Position numbers and translations under genes: made by a program. From NCBI GenBank assembly GCA_021234155.1, contig JAJEKV010000026.1, positions 4,777,183 to 4,841,182 of the forward strand: a stretch of DNA of 64,000 nucleotides, written 5' to 3'. Source of the DNA: Isoetes taiwanensis. Its lineage: Eukaryota; Streptophyta; Lycopodiopsida; Isoetales; Isoetaceae. Below, one piece after another: positions 49,463 to 60,700 of this stretch. The stretch's first letter is position 1. Each line of letters opens with the position of its first letter. The notes beneath the pieces were generated by a model. It worked only from the letters and a program-made list of their open reading frames with translations, made no database searches and was not told where the DNA came from.

Positions 49463-49640
49463 ACCAGTTTTCTTTCTTGATCACAAGCTCTGAGAATGCT
49501 ACTGATAAGGGACTCAAACTTTTCTCGAGCAGAATCTATCATGGCACTGAAGGTTGCCTTTAGCTTCTTAAGATTATCTGCAACAATGTAATGTAAGCAG
49601 CGTTCAATGTGCTTGAGTCTGTTACGCACTTTAGAGATCT
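49463..49640 (-). other. Exon-like ORF with helical, charged sequence
   Basis: After a TAG acceptor-like site the minus-strand frame reads ISKVRNRLKHIERCLHYIVA, then DNLKKLKATFSAMIDSAREK and FESLISSILRACDQE. The heptad-like spacing suggests alpha-helix or coiled coil. The possible donor at its end (CTG then GTACTT) is weak. Family unknown. Confidence 0.35.
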
Positions 49641-50432
49641 AGGTCATGGAATGCCAAATTCATCTTTGACATAGAAGCAGGAACGTGTAGATGAATCTCA
49701 ACAAAATGTTACGGAGATGTAACGGGAATCAAACCTCCAAAGATCCATTGGCCAAAATACTCCTTTTTTTCTCCAAATGAAATGGGACTTTGGAACTCAC
49801 CTAAGTAACCCCATCCTGCAGATCACTCCCTCACGTTGGACATTAGAGAGCGGATGGTATGTCCTGAGTTCCCCAATAAGAGCTGATATTGCAAGCGAGA
49901 ATGCAATTTTGGAGCCTCTCCAAGGAATACTTTTGGGACTCTACTTTTGAATTCACTGATTGCAAGCCTCTGCCCGGATATATTTCATGTTTGTTCGGGG
50001 TAAAGCCCGGCCTTTTATTTTTATCCGAGGAATGAGAACCCTTCTTTTCTTCGAACTGACTCTAAAAGTCTGCAAAGTGGCACAGCATGCATATGTTTGT
50101 CCTTCTCAGTATTGGGGTTTATAAATCCTTGTTGCACATTACTGCGGCTGTAGAAGCGTCTTGGTGCTTCTTGCTGATGGGATACGCATAGATATAGTGA
50201 TGATCCAAAACTCAGCCCATTGATAATAAGTGATTTTTAGGAGACATGCAGAACTGACAGCAAATCTAGCGAATTACTTTATGTATATGCTAAAATAGGA
50301 AAATAGTGATAATGATCCAGTGAAAGGAAGTACAAGTTTATCACCTTTGCTGAGTCGTATGCGTCGTCAGCATGAGGTCACCTGCTTTCTAGCCTGTTGC
50401 CATACTGGAGACTTGGATTGGAGACCACTTAC

Positions 50433-50665
50433 AAACTTCTCAGGAGGGTCTGCACTCTTTCACCATGGTGCCACTGCAATTTCATGTACTGCCTGTGATA
50501 TTGCATGTCCATGAAGTTCTGCAATAAGGTAGAAGCGTCATTCTCTAGATTAAAATATGATTTTATGAAAGCCTTCAGCCAAAGATTAAGTTGTATTAGA
50601 GCTTCAACCTGCCAAATGGGGCTCCGCCAAACCAAAACACAAGAGTCTGTCCGTGCTGATGAAGT
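50433..50665 (-). other. Exon-like ORF ending at a canonical splice donor
   Basis: Minus-strand frame open for over 70 residues: VLVWRSPIWQVEALIQLNLW, LKAFIKSYFNLENDASTLLQ, NFMDMQYHRQYMKLQWHHGE, RVQTLLRS. It ends at GTAAGTGG, a consensus donor (GT at 50431-50432), and begins after ATCAG, an acceptor-like site. The residue pattern is that of a helical globular protein. I considered gamma-tubulin complex and DUF632 proteins but could not match either securely. Confidence 0.4.
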
Positions 50666-51316
50666 ATGCTCTAGCCTGGTTCACTCAAACTGGCGCTTAC
50701 CGCGGTCCATAAGCCAAAGTTTCTCGCTCACAATCCAGCATGATCGAACAAGCCATTGGCAGCATTACGATTTGGCTATGATATCTCTTTGATACAGTAA
50801 ATATTGCCCAAAGCTGCAGATCGTCAAGAACGCCAACGAGCTTGAATCGAAGAAAAATAAATGGATCACTGAGGAAACAAAATGAAGTGTATGGCCTCTT
50901 CGGACCAGAACATTCCTGTTTATATGCTTTATTAGAAAATATGAAGAAAATAAATGAAGCAGGACCCGTGAGAAATATTGGTATTGCATGCTAGTGTGTC
51001 TTATAGACTAGTTATGAATAGAGACGAGAGGAACAATGTAGATGCTGTGTGTGCATCTCAAATGCAGATTAAAATGCTCTCTTTTCCTTGCATTCCTAAC
51101 GCCTGATTTCCTCCGATTAGCCGCGTGCATCATGTTGGCTTTATCACTCAATCTCTAAAAAGGCTATCATAGGGCATTTACAAAATAACACTATTAAAAG
51201 CTTAACATGAAGATCCCTTAACTTCTGATTCACAGGGTCAAAAACTACCTCCCCAACATTGTGATCTACATGGAAAAAGGTAAATCATACTGTGGACATG
51301 CTTGAAAAGCTCTTAC

Positions 51317-51490
51317 CTAAAGATCAAGTGTTGGTCAGACCTCCAACAAATCTCATAAAGGTCCAGGGTAGTGGAGGGTTGACATTCAAAGGATAACGAG
51401 CTGTGGCTTCTTGATCTGAGCTCATCAATTTTGAAACCTCTTTCCTCCGCGCCTGAACAAGTAATGGACTCGGCTTGAGCGAATTAAATC
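51317..51490 (-). other. Exon-like ORF ending at a canonical splice donor
   Basis: Minus-strand frame open from FAQAESITCSGAEERGFKID through ELRSRSHSSLSFECQPSTTL to DLYEICWRSDQHLIF, then TTTAG followed by GTAAGAG (GT at 51315-51316). Another frame over the first half starts MSSLEDADLIRSSRVHYLFR, so the true frame at the 5' end is uncertain. Confidence 0.35.
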
Positions 51491-51671
51491 TGCATCTTCA
51501 AGGGAGGACATTTTAAATTTTCACGGAGCTGATGAAACATAATCAAATGTGACACTTTAACAGAAATCATATCATATCCGCTAATCAATTATCAAATGGA
51601 TTGCCTCATGGGAAAAACGTCGCCAACATTGTCCCCTCTTGTCAGCAAATTGGAATTTTGCTTAACCTCAC

Positions 51672-51950
51672 CCAGCTTTATCGGGTTCCACAAGAACATC
51701 ACTGTGGATTCAAATTAACCTCGTCCTATCCGTGTGCAACTCAGCTGTTGGCGAAACCTGCTTCTCCAGATCAAGAGGCGGGGATCTACCTTTTCGGTGA
51801 TAAAATCTAGCACTATGAATGCTGTCTTTAGGAAGAAAACGAGCAGAAGGTTGCCCGTCTTCCTTGTTGAAAAGAAATGGTCCATCCTTCTCACACCACA
51901 AATCCTCTACCAGATCTTCTTCGAAGAGTATCTGCCATATTTCTGAGCTG
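51672..51950 (-). other. Exon-like ORF, possible 5' exon of an unidentified gene
   Basis: Minus-strand frame: SEIWQILFEEDLVEDLWCEK, DGPFLFNKEDGQPSARFLPK, DSIHSARFYHRKGRSPPLDL and on to DRTRLI, then a stop. In the next frame FESTVMFLWNPIKLG runs into GTGAGG, a donor-like site (GT at 51670-51671). One base change would connect them. Upstream (51950-52250) the sequence is mixed and could be a 5' leader. With the other exon-like pieces it suggests a minus-strand host gene or pseudogene over 48.9-52.0 kb. Confidence 0.35.
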
Positions 51951-52394
51951 AGGATTCAAGTAATCAAACTTGAGAATCTGCCATTCTCCGACGTTCTTCA
52001 AATTTACGCTCTCTCAGAATCTTAGCTTTCTGAAATTGTAGCGTTTTCCGTTGCATTCGGCCTTATTCCCATTTATTTTACACCACCAGGATAATTACGA
52101 GGCCGCCTCCCATCATTCTGAAGGTCTGCTGCTAGAAACCATAGCATGTTATCAGCCCCATTCTGGCTATGGCGAGCCCGTTTGTGTTTTAGTTTTATCG
52201 CTCAAGGCGGAAGCTGAGAAACAAAACAGGGCACACACCGTCATGCGCAAAACAGGAGTCTGGAAGAAGCATGCCCTCCCCCGGAGCCTTTTTTTTTTTA
52301 CCACGTGTCAACAGGAGCTTGTCTCAAATAAATAGCATCAAATAAATAATATTGAGTAATAGTTACACGCCTATGGGCACCCTCATTGCATGCC

Positions 52395-52575
52395 CTTATT
52401 TTAAAAAAATTATTATTATAATTACTTTTCTTAATTGACGAAAGGGAACATCTTATAATGCGACACACCGTGAGACTTTCACTCACCGACGTCTCCCAGT
52501 GTAGTCAGTAAGATTTGAACTTGTGGCTAGATTAGGCCAAACCAAACCGTCTAACCACTAGCAACTGCCGCGATA
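52395..52575 (-). mobile_element. tRNA-derived SINE
   Basis: On the minus strand: box A in TAGTGGTTAGACGGTT (52545-52560), box B in AAGTTCAAATCTTA (about 52508-52521), spacing as in a tRNA, then a body with a GTCTCACGGTGTG motif and an AT-rich tail AATTATAATAATAATTTTTT. SINEs of this build are Pol III-transcribed and spread with LINE enzymes. Clear target duplications were not found. Confidence 0.65.
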
Positions 52576-53459
52576 GGATGCATATTAATTTGAATGCAAC
52601 TTGAAACTGTGCACACCGTGAGCTTTCCGTGGACGTTAATAATGTGTTCAACCATGCACCATGTTAAGTGGAAGTGTTGATTTGCATGTTCTTACTATAA
52701 TTTGAATGTAACTTGCATTGGTTCAAGTTTTCAACCATGCATCCAAAGGCTTATCCTTTCTTGTAGGAAAGCATCAATTCATCATATTAACAAATACTTA
52801 TGATGTAAGACACTGACTTTTTCTTAAGTTGTGAAGACTTGAGACACAATATAAAAGACTTAGATACCAATCAAAGTATCTAGCCTATAGTTCACGATAT
52901 TGCATCTGTCCTGGACAGTCTTGGTGCATTTTGGGTGGTCCGTGAAATTGTAGGCCCCTGAGACAACTTTTACGTATGGGAGATGACATATCAACAATAC
53001 ATAAGTTAAGGGGCTAAAGCATGTCAGTTTCCATCTAGAAGCTCTGCAAAAGAGGACATGAACGTGTCTATTCTCGTCTGAGTTTGGCAGCATATTGAGG
53101 AGACGACAACATCTGAACTCGAGATGTTGTGAAAGAGTCTATGGTGCAGTAGACTAGTTTGGACGGCAACGGAGAGAGAGAGTCTTTGGCACAATGATGA
53201 TGATGGAATTTTAACGTCCAATTTTTTACAATAGGCTAGTTTTCTCGATTCCCAGGGCTTACAATAGACTAGTTTGGACGGAAGGTAAGATGATGAACTA
53301 ATGGCACACAGCTTGGAACTTTGCATGTGAACTAGGCCCACAACAAAAGCAACTTCTACATATAAATTTAATATGGTGGTGCATGCAGATCTTGTCCCCC
53401 GTTATCTCCATCATGCAGATCTCCACCCCCGATATCTCCATAATCTCAACCCAACGCTT
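52576..53459. other. Intergenic before the F-box gene, with small repeats
   Basis: TAGACTAGTTTGGACGG occurs at about 53149 and 53267, with a third related copy (AATAGGCTAGTTTTC) near 53231. A GA-run lies at about 53170-53180. ORFs here are short and unsupported. Confidence 0.4.
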
Positions 53460-54010
53460 TCCGCACTGTAAAAAAAGAAGCTTCTTCTCTTCACAACTAT
53501 TTAGCAGCAGAAAAGTACCTTTGATTAGTCTAAAAAAGAGATCGCAGATCGCATCCCATACCAAATCTATTGTTAGGTTTGTCGATTTTCTTTCCTAATT
53601 TGAAAAATGCCAATAATTTTCTGCCTACAAAAGCCGGGCTTCCGCCATAGCCAGCAGGTTTTAGCTCTGTTGCCTTGATGGGTTCTGTTTAACCGGATTT
53701 GATGCCTAGTTTGGTCGGTTTGTTTCGTCTCAAGCTTTAGGCTGATACACCTCTGTTTTTGAGCTTAAATCGATCCTGCGTTTTGGTTTTGAGGGTTTGA
53801 TTTTTTTGGGTTTTGATCAAGAACTCAAATCTGTTCCGGGTTTCAATTTTTAGCTTCGATCCGTTTCGTTTCCCTGTTTTGCTTGAATCCGTGTCAAGCC
53901 AAGTGCATATTTTCGATTTTTAGCCGATTTTGTTTCTTAAAAAAGAAAGATCAGCCGTGATTTAAGCAATAACCTGCTCTCGCCGGAGCGGTGAAGTACG
54001 CAACGTCGCT
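53460..54010 (+). promoter_or_regulatory. Upstream region of the F-box/kelch gene, with a second copy at 15 kb
   Basis: This is non-coding sequence directly before the TATA box, rich in TTTTGG/GTTTTG words. Its part from about 53465 to 53930 aligns by eye with 14985-15400: the same AAGCTTCTTCTCTTCACAAC start, the same ATTGTTAGG...GATTTTCTTT block, and the same series of TTTTGAGCTTC...CCGTTTYGTTTCCC...TTGCTTGAATC blocks. The similarity stops before the TATA box and gene. It could be real promoter sequence that was duplicated, or a dispersed repeat sitting in front of the gene. Confidence 0.5.
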
Positions 54011-54017
54011 TATAAAA
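54011..54017 (+). promoter_or_regulatory. TATA box of the F-box/kelch gene
   Basis: TATAAAA lies 164 bases before the start codon. The normal plant spacing would place transcription start near 54040-54050 and give a leader of roughly 130-140 bases. No other good TATA-like word lies closer to the gene. The exact start site is an inference. Confidence 0.6.
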
Positions 54018-54030
54018 CGCTTTAAAATAC

Positions 54031-54139
54031 GGCTATGGTGAAGAATCCACAGTCATAAGTTCCGTCTCTTCATTTTCTCTGTAGATACCTGCCTAGTTTA
54101 ATGCTAAAAACGCAGCTATGGCGAAGAATCCATAGTTAG
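54031..54139 (+). promoter_or_regulatory. Duplicated leader motif with short upstream ORFs
   Basis: A ~23-base motif (core CTATGGYGAAGAATCCAYAGT) occurs twice, at 54031-54053 and 54113-54136. Each copy carries an ATG. The first opens a seven-codon ORF (MVKNPQS, 54035-54058) and the second a five-codon ORF (MAKNP, 54118-54135). A further overlapping ORF of 12 codons starts at 54101 and stops at 54139. All end before the main ATG at 54181. If transcription starts near 54045, only the second copy and the 54101 ORF are in the mRNA. Upstream ORFs of this kind commonly lower translation of the main frame; an effect here is inference. Confidence 0.5.
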
Positions 54140-54180
54140 AAAGCTCTGCGTCGTTTTTGCTTGTTTGATCTAAGAAAAAA

Positions 54181-55260
54181 ATGGAGCACAAGGATCTGAT
54201 ACCAGGTCTACCAGATGACATTGCTTTGCAATGCCTAATCAAGCTGCCGTATGATTTCCACAGCCACATTAGGAGGGTATGCCGGACTTGGGGATCGTTA
54301 ATAACAAGCACAGATTTCTACAGCTACAGAAGAAGGGCTAAAGCAGCGGCATCTCATATCTGTATGGTGCAAGATCTTCCATCAACAGGGCAGAAGGCAT
54401 GTCCTCCGGCAACAGGGCTAGGGTTAAGCATATGCAATTTAGGGCAAAGCTCTTGGCGATGGCTGCCAAAAGTGCCAGATTTTCCACATGGGCTTCCTCT
54501 TTTTTGCCAGTGTGTGGCTATGGAGGACAGGATTCTTCTGATAGGAGGCTGGAATCCTTGCACTTATGAAGCCATGAAATCTGTTTATATTTTTGAGCTT
54601 TCAACACAGGCTTGGAGAAGAGGCTCCGACATGGCCATAGCCAGAACTTTCTTTGCCTGTGCTGCATTAAATGGCCAGGTTTTTGTTGCAGGGGGACACG
54701 ATGATGACAAAAATGCCCTTTCTTCTGCAGAGGTTTATTCTGTTGCAGATGATCAATGGCAAATGCTTCCTAGCTTGAACCTAGAAAGGGATGAATGTAA
54801 AGGGGCTATTCTTGATGGCAAATTTTGTGTCATTAGTGGATACTCAACAGATTCACAAGGTAGATTTGTTAGCAGTGGCGAGATTTTGGATCTGGCAGCA
54901 AATAGATGGGTTTTTGTTGAGAATATTTGGATTGAAGGAATCTGTCCTAGTGCTCTGGTTTATTCTGGTGATGGAAACGTTTATGCTTGTCAGAAACACG
55001 AGATTTTGAAGTTCTGTTTGAAAAATAGGATCTGGAAGCCTGTTGCAACCATGCCAGAAAGCAAAAGAGTATGTGCTTGTGCTTGTTTAGACTCTGGAAA
55101 TTTGTTCTTGGTTGGTTCTTCTGGTGATGGAAAAGATGGATGCTCTGCTTATATTCTGAACACAAATTCTTCTAAAAAGGATGCAGATCAGTGGATTAAG
55201 CTTAATTCTGCTGAAGAATTCTCAGGAATGATCCAAGCTGCCTGCCATATTTTTATCTGA
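54181..55260 (+). CDS. F-box/kelch-repeat protein, intronless, intact
   Basis: Open reading frame of 359 residues with no interruption. An N-terminal F-box lies at about residues 6-48 (begins IPGLPDDIALQCLIKLPYDF, with RRVCRTW near residue 31). Kelch repeats follow: ILLIGGW around 118-124 with Trp145, VFVAGGH around 167-173 with Trp193, a weaker FCVISGY around 215-221 with Trp243, and a last blade around 265-311 with Trp285. Length and single-exon structure match the plant F-box/kelch family that includes the KFB proteins targeting phenylalanine ammonia-lyase and the KMD proteins targeting type-B response regulators. By family knowledge, the F-box binds a SKP1-like adaptor and the kelch propeller presents a substrate for ubiquitination in an SCF ligase (cytosol or nucleus). 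The substrate here cannot be told from sequence. The start is the first in-frame ATG, after an A-rich stretch, and begins the F-box correctly. It is the only clean gene in the window. Codon frame and base composition look undisturbed, unlike the surrounding repeats. Confidence 0.95.
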   Translation: MEHKDLIPGLPDDIALQCLIKLPYDFHSHIRRVCRTWGSLITSTDFYSYRRRAKAAASHICMVQDLPSTGQKACPPATGLGLSICNLGQSSWRWLPKVPDFPHGLPLFCQCVAMEDRILLIGGWNPCTYEAMKSVYIFELSTQAWRRGSDMAIARTFFACAALNGQVFVAGGHDDDKNALSSAEVYSVADDQWQMLPSLNLERDECKGAILDGKFCVISGYSTDSQGRFVSSGEILDLAANRWVFVENIWIEGICPSALVYSGDGNVYACQKHEILKFCLKNRIWKPVATMPESKRVCACACLDSGNLFLVGSSGDGKDGCSAYILNTNSSKKDADQWIKLNSAEEFSGMIQAACHIFI

Positions 55261-57119
55261 TGTAATCTGTTCAGAATCCATAGCAACTCTGTAAATATCA
55301 TGCATGAAGCTTAGAATGGATTAAATATGCCATGCTTACTTGAATCTTTATTTTTTATCAAAGAAATATTGATTAACAGGTAATGCAATATGTTAAGATA
55401 TTCTGCACTGAATGTCCTGACAATGAGTTTGCATTGGCTCTAGAACAGAAACTAGAATTACAGAGTAGACTGAGATGTAGATAGATCCTTGCAGCTTTTT
55501 ATAAAAGCTCAAAAACACTAGTACACTACTAATTCACAGATTTACTTCAAACAACACCGTGACTTGATTAAGACAGAAAAAGATCATTCTTCTTGGATTT
55601 TTAAGGGCTGATTGTGGTCAGAATCATCTGGGAGGATAAAACAAATAATGTAAGAAAATGTCTGATTCAAATGCTTGGAAAACGTTAACCTCATAATAAG
55701 GCGAGATCCTTATTCGGCCATATCCAAAATGCTCCACAAATCGATGGATAACATGAACCGACACTCAAAAATGGCGCCCCACCCGTTATATATTGATGAA
55801 TTCTTTTTGGATAAGAACCGCCATGGCTACCTTACTTGTTGGCAGTATTCAACAACTTGATCCTTAGTAGCTGTAGTTATCTACATCACTTATCACTCTA
55901 TATATCATTTTTTCACGTGGGCTATTGATCAGAGGAATATACCATGATACCTCTAATCAATGGTCCATGTTTTTGGCACATTTCATTCAAATGACAAATG
56001 CAATGGTACACATTCACATATATATTTCAAAGGTGCAAAAAACTCTATTTCATTAAAGCTTTATATTACAAACAGCACAACACAAAACATACACAACTGC
56101 TAAGGCAGTTTCTGTACACAACGGACCAACAGCTGCATCGATACCCCGTAATGCCAACACGCCGCCTATCATGGCGCATATAATCAACTACATTTATACA
56201 CTTTCTATTGTTGAAAGTAATTTGGTCATAAGTAATGATTTCTTAATCTCAAGAATGTTTGCCTCGCAACACCGCAAGGCCTACTTCACAAACGCCCCGA
56301 AGGCTTGTAAACCCTCACAGAAATTCAAGTATATAAATCGACTATCTCGGTGGTTTCCTCAGAAGACTGGTGATAGAAATATTTTGAAGCAAAAGATAAT
56401 AAATAACCGAACTAAAACGAATTAATGTAGCTCTATTTCCCGCCGTGATTAACCACCATATCCCACTGCTTCGCTCAACCCAAAGTCTTTGCCAATTAAC
56501 TGCGGCAAGAGCCAAAGAACGCCGCTTTTCAGATATTGCTCTTTCCTTGAAACCTAATCCTAAACCGAGATGAGAAGAAGAGTCGATTTGGCCATGCCAT
56601 AACCGCCGCTCGCATTCCAGATTCGTGATGCCTTGTGCCCTATTTGATCCCGCCATAGCCGCCCTTGCATGAAGAAGAATTGAAGATTTGTAAGGAAACG
56701 GATTTGCCGCTTACACTGCACCCGCATGATCTTCACCTCGTGCCTTCTCCGACTCCCCACCGCTACATCAAGAAAGATCGAAATAAAACCTACCTTCCAC
56801 GATGCTTTTGATCCCCCTGACAATTTTTGGCATGCAAACCAAATTTGAATGTCACATGCTCGATGTCAAGACCTTCACAACCCAGTGGAAAAAACCACAA
56901 ATTAAACACCCAAAATAGGAAAGATCCTTCTAAGCTCATGTAGTAAAATATACCGCTTTGAATACAATACTATACAAGCAATCATATAGTCAAAACCATT
57001 GCCGTAATACCCTAAAACAATACTAAACTCAAACGCATATATAATGTAAGGACAAATACTATTTTTTACTTCATCAAGGGTGAAAATATCCTTACCCCCG
57101 TTTTGTAATTCCATCAAGC
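55261..57119. other. Downstream of the F-box gene, nothing recognised
   Basis: The 3' flank of the gene is AT-rich and a polyadenylation signal cannot be named with confidence (TTTATTTTTT at about 55347). Further on there are no ORFs above about 104 residues and no motif. CG-rich words increase from 56.3 kb. Confidence 0.35.
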
Positions 57120-57505
57120 GTGATATTCTCCCGCTGAATCACTAACCTCCCGCCTTTATCCGTATCTCTTCGTCATATCCGCATTCTCTGCTATCCGCAT
57201 CTTCACAAAGTCTATTTTACCCGCTTAATCACGCCTCGCTATCACGATGGAATCACCAACCTTTTATTCTACGCCACGTAATCACAAGGAATTGATCCTC
57301 ATGGGTGGAATCAATGATACCGTAATATTCTCCCCCGTGAGAATCACTACAGACGATAATATTCTCCCTCAGAATCACCGCTGCGAAATATTCTCCCCCG
57401 GTGGAATCACCGCTGCACGTATAATATTCTCCCCGTGAATCACTCACAGAATATTCTCCCTGAATCACCGCTGATAATATTCTCCTCAGAATCACCGCAT
57501 CATTC
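57120..57505 (+). repeat. Degenerate minisatellite, ATATTCTCCC / GAATCACCGC unit
   Basis: Six or so copies of a 22-37-base unit built from AATATTCTCCC, a short CG-rich spacer, GAATCACCGCTG and another spacer are packed between 57324 and 57500. Looser copies begin at 57122 (GATATTCTCCCGCTGAATCA), and an outlier sits at 58200-58226. Unit length varies because the two spacers vary while the two cores are nearly constant. Confidence 0.75.
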
Positions 57506-57734
57506 TTCTTCAAAGGAATCACCTGAGACCTTTGAATCCGTAACATGGAGGAAAAAATTGGCAGATGATTCAAATCTGCATGGTTTATGCCGGATTCATA
57601 AAAAATGGTTGAGGATGGTTGCCGGCTTCATATTACTTGAAGATCGGGCGAATGATAAACCAATGATGAAAACACTGGGCTTACTCCATTTTGTGTGTGC
57701 ATGTCCATTGTTATGCCGCGGCAAGAACATTTCT

Positions 57735-57785
57735 AGTTGGGATTTGAACCCTTGCCACATTCCAATGCCATGGCTTCAAAGCAAG
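57735..57785 (-). other. Pol III box B-like site, possible SINE fragment
   Basis: Minus-strand AAGGGTTCAAATCCC (57739-57753) matches box B well. A box A-like GAAGCCATGGCATTGG lies about 25 bases upstream, closer than in a tRNA. Fragment only. Confidence 0.3.
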
Positions 57786-60700
57786 AATAAGAAACAAGAA
57801 ACATGCTCTTTTAATGCCAAAAATGAATAGAACACCATTTTTTTCTCCGATTCAACAATGTAAAATGTAAACTCCCATTGCTTACCGCCATTAACTGTGA
57901 AACAAATTTAGGGCATCGTGGTCGAAATAATTGCCTTCTCTTCTCAGAGGAAATTACCATTGAAGAAAGTCGCTATAAGGGTCTATTTTGTCGCAGCAGG
58001 TTACCGTTAACACCGGCGCACCTTCTTTCCCACATGGATCACGTGCACTGCCGTTTGAAAAACAAAGCCCAGGGTTTAGAAAAAATTACATTGCAGTAGT
58101 TCGCCAACACTCATTTTCCGCTCGATTTTGAGCTGAAGGCGCCCTCCTCCAGAGATCGTCGGATGGAATTTTAAGATTCAGAGTTTGAAGCACTTCTCGC
58201 TGAAATATTCTCACAGAATATTCTGCTTGGAGGCCGATACCGCCGCACTCGTCGTAATTTCACTTCAAAACAAATCTCTTTGATGCCGCTCGCCTATGGG
58301 TTGGTCCTATTGGGTGAAAGCATGCTAAGGTGTACCATCTAAAGTTCTTTTAGGAGTAAACGCAAAAAGTACCCACGACCGGTACTGAACTTCCATAAAT
58401 GGCCCCTAAACAATAAGTTTGGAGTTGATTTCATTCATTTTATTCTCTAATAGTATCGCTTATCCTCTACTACTATATAGGTTGACATGTTATTGACCTC
58501 TTCAATTCAAAATTTTGGATTGATTTTATCAGGAGAAAATGAAGTACTGGCTTTAAAAGTACCTGCTGTAGGTACTTTTGAGGGTTCCAAAAGTGGTACA
58601 CCGTATACGCTTTCACCATCATTAACAAACAAATCAACAGAGGGAAAAGATAAAGAACCTCCTCTTTGATGCCTAGAAAGGAAATGGATTTTACCATAAC
58701 GGATTCAAGCCCCTAATCTGATTCAAGCTCTAAGCGTATTCCAAACTCCAAACCCATAAGGAACACAATAAGCACGCCGCTTTCACAAATTAGGCGCTAC
58801 ATATGACATGTTCTATGAGGCTAACATCCGCTTCAAACAGATTACCTATTTAATCGAAAGCAAGCCGGGTCTTCAACTATCGCCGAGTTTTTTTGACATT
58901 AACTGGACGACTCGCAAAAAGAAGGCTCGGGATGAAGAAAAAGGACCCGTGATGAGCCTGAAGTGGAGGAAAATCTTCCGATTCATTGTGGGCTCAAATG
59001 GAGCTTCCACCGTACTCACAAGAGCGATTCCCCACCGATGCTTCCATCTTCTCCTCCATTCCTCAAATCAGTTCGAGCAAGTCACCATAGTCGAAACCCC
59101 AAACGAGCAAGTCAGCCATATCAAAAAAAACTCCACAAAGGACGAAAAATCTGAATTTCATCGAGATATTGTAGATGGCAGGATTCGTCAAGATGGAATA
59201 AAAAGGGCGGATTCCGGCCCGCTGCATTTTGCGGAGGTGATTCACTCGAAGGTATAAAATAGATCTGGCCGATGCACCCTTTAGATGGATGGCCGGATTA
59301 ATCAAGGTGGCACCGGCTACCGCTGCACGGAGGACCCGGCCTCCTGAACGGATCCCGTTTGAGGGTTCGCGGATTCCGCTGGAGTATTCACCGCGATGGA
59401 ATCAACCAAAACCGGTAAATAATATTTTCACTCCTCATCGTTATTTCTCGGCTTGTCCGTCAGGGTCAGCCAATTTTCTTAGTCAAGAATGCAAAAGATT
59501 TATAGACAAGTTATAAATCCGGGAAACCTAGCAATCAAATATTTATTTTCTTATTAATATATCCTCACAATTGCTTACACTTGTTCTTGCTTGTATAATA
59601 ACATTTCAAATAAAAGGATCTCCAAATCCTACAGCAACAAAGCCCTTCTTCAACAACACTACACCATATTGCGGACGATAAAAAATCATTCTCATTCTCA
59701 TATTGTCATATGCTTTAATAAAAGGTTAAAGGTAAATTATTTAGCTAAGTCCAACTGCATATCCAACAACAACATTCATAAGTAACTATCGATGGAAGAA
59801 ACTAGACTCGATGCAAGAAACTAGACTGTGGAGATGAGATTTCCTTATATTTTGGGCTGAAGGAGATTCAATTAGCATTCTGAAGCTAGAACTATGAAAG
59901 ACAAACTAGTACTTTTAGAATGATTGTTGGTTTACGAATAACATATATGTTTATAACTATATGGATACCAATCGTCTACAGGACCCATACAATGGAGCTA
60001 GTGCAACCAAGGGAAAAACCTTTGCAGTAATGCTAATACTCAGAAGTCAATTTTTTAAACTATATTTGTTTCAACATTTGAAGACTCAAGAATGTATGGA
60101 GGACTTGGATGCTTTACATGTTGAAAATATACCATGTATAAATATTAGTCCATAGAGTTGATTTAAGCAGGGCTTAAAGTTGACCAAAATGGACTGATAA
60201 GGTGTCTAGGCCATTGGAGGTAATACATTATAAACCACCAATCCCGCTATTTATTGTGCAAGTTATTGCATAATACTATGTGGGCTTTTATTAAGCAATG
60301 GTTGAACCAAGATATTTTGGTTCAAAAAAATTCAAGCAATGCTTGAATAATTATGACCAACATGCTAATATTGCTCTAAACCATAGTGATGTCTCCGTAA
60401 TTGGATTCTCTTACAATGAATTCGGTTTAGACAATTAGAGTTCATTATGACAATTCAGTTAGGTGCATATTGTCTTCTTTGTGAAGAATGGTTACCCAAC
60501 AGCACTTGGACATAGGATATGCACATTCGAAAATCTAATATGCACTTCTACAATTCCCGACTTATAGTTTGTTCTATAATCACCCGGCAAAGTGTCCTTT
60601 TCTAAGCAAGGGTTTGCTTTAATAGCTCAATTTCTCTGGGGGGAGGAAAACTTTATGACATCGGTAATGAGCGCGTTGTGGAAGATTAGTATTCAACCTA

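Noticed and set aside
54093-55165. Minus-strand and out-of-frame ORFs over the F-box gene (54093-54311, 54354-54563, 54791-55009, 54947-55165)
   Set aside because: They are shadows of the 359-residue frame, which alone carries conserved domains.
57324-57500. CRISPR-like alternation of repeats and spacers
   Set aside because: Spacers are short and similar to each other, repeats are imperfect, and the context is a plant nuclear genome; a minisatellite explains it.
58808-59257. 149-residue plus-strand ORF
   Set aside because: No recognisable domain, odd composition and location in patchy repeat-like sequence; length alone is not enough.
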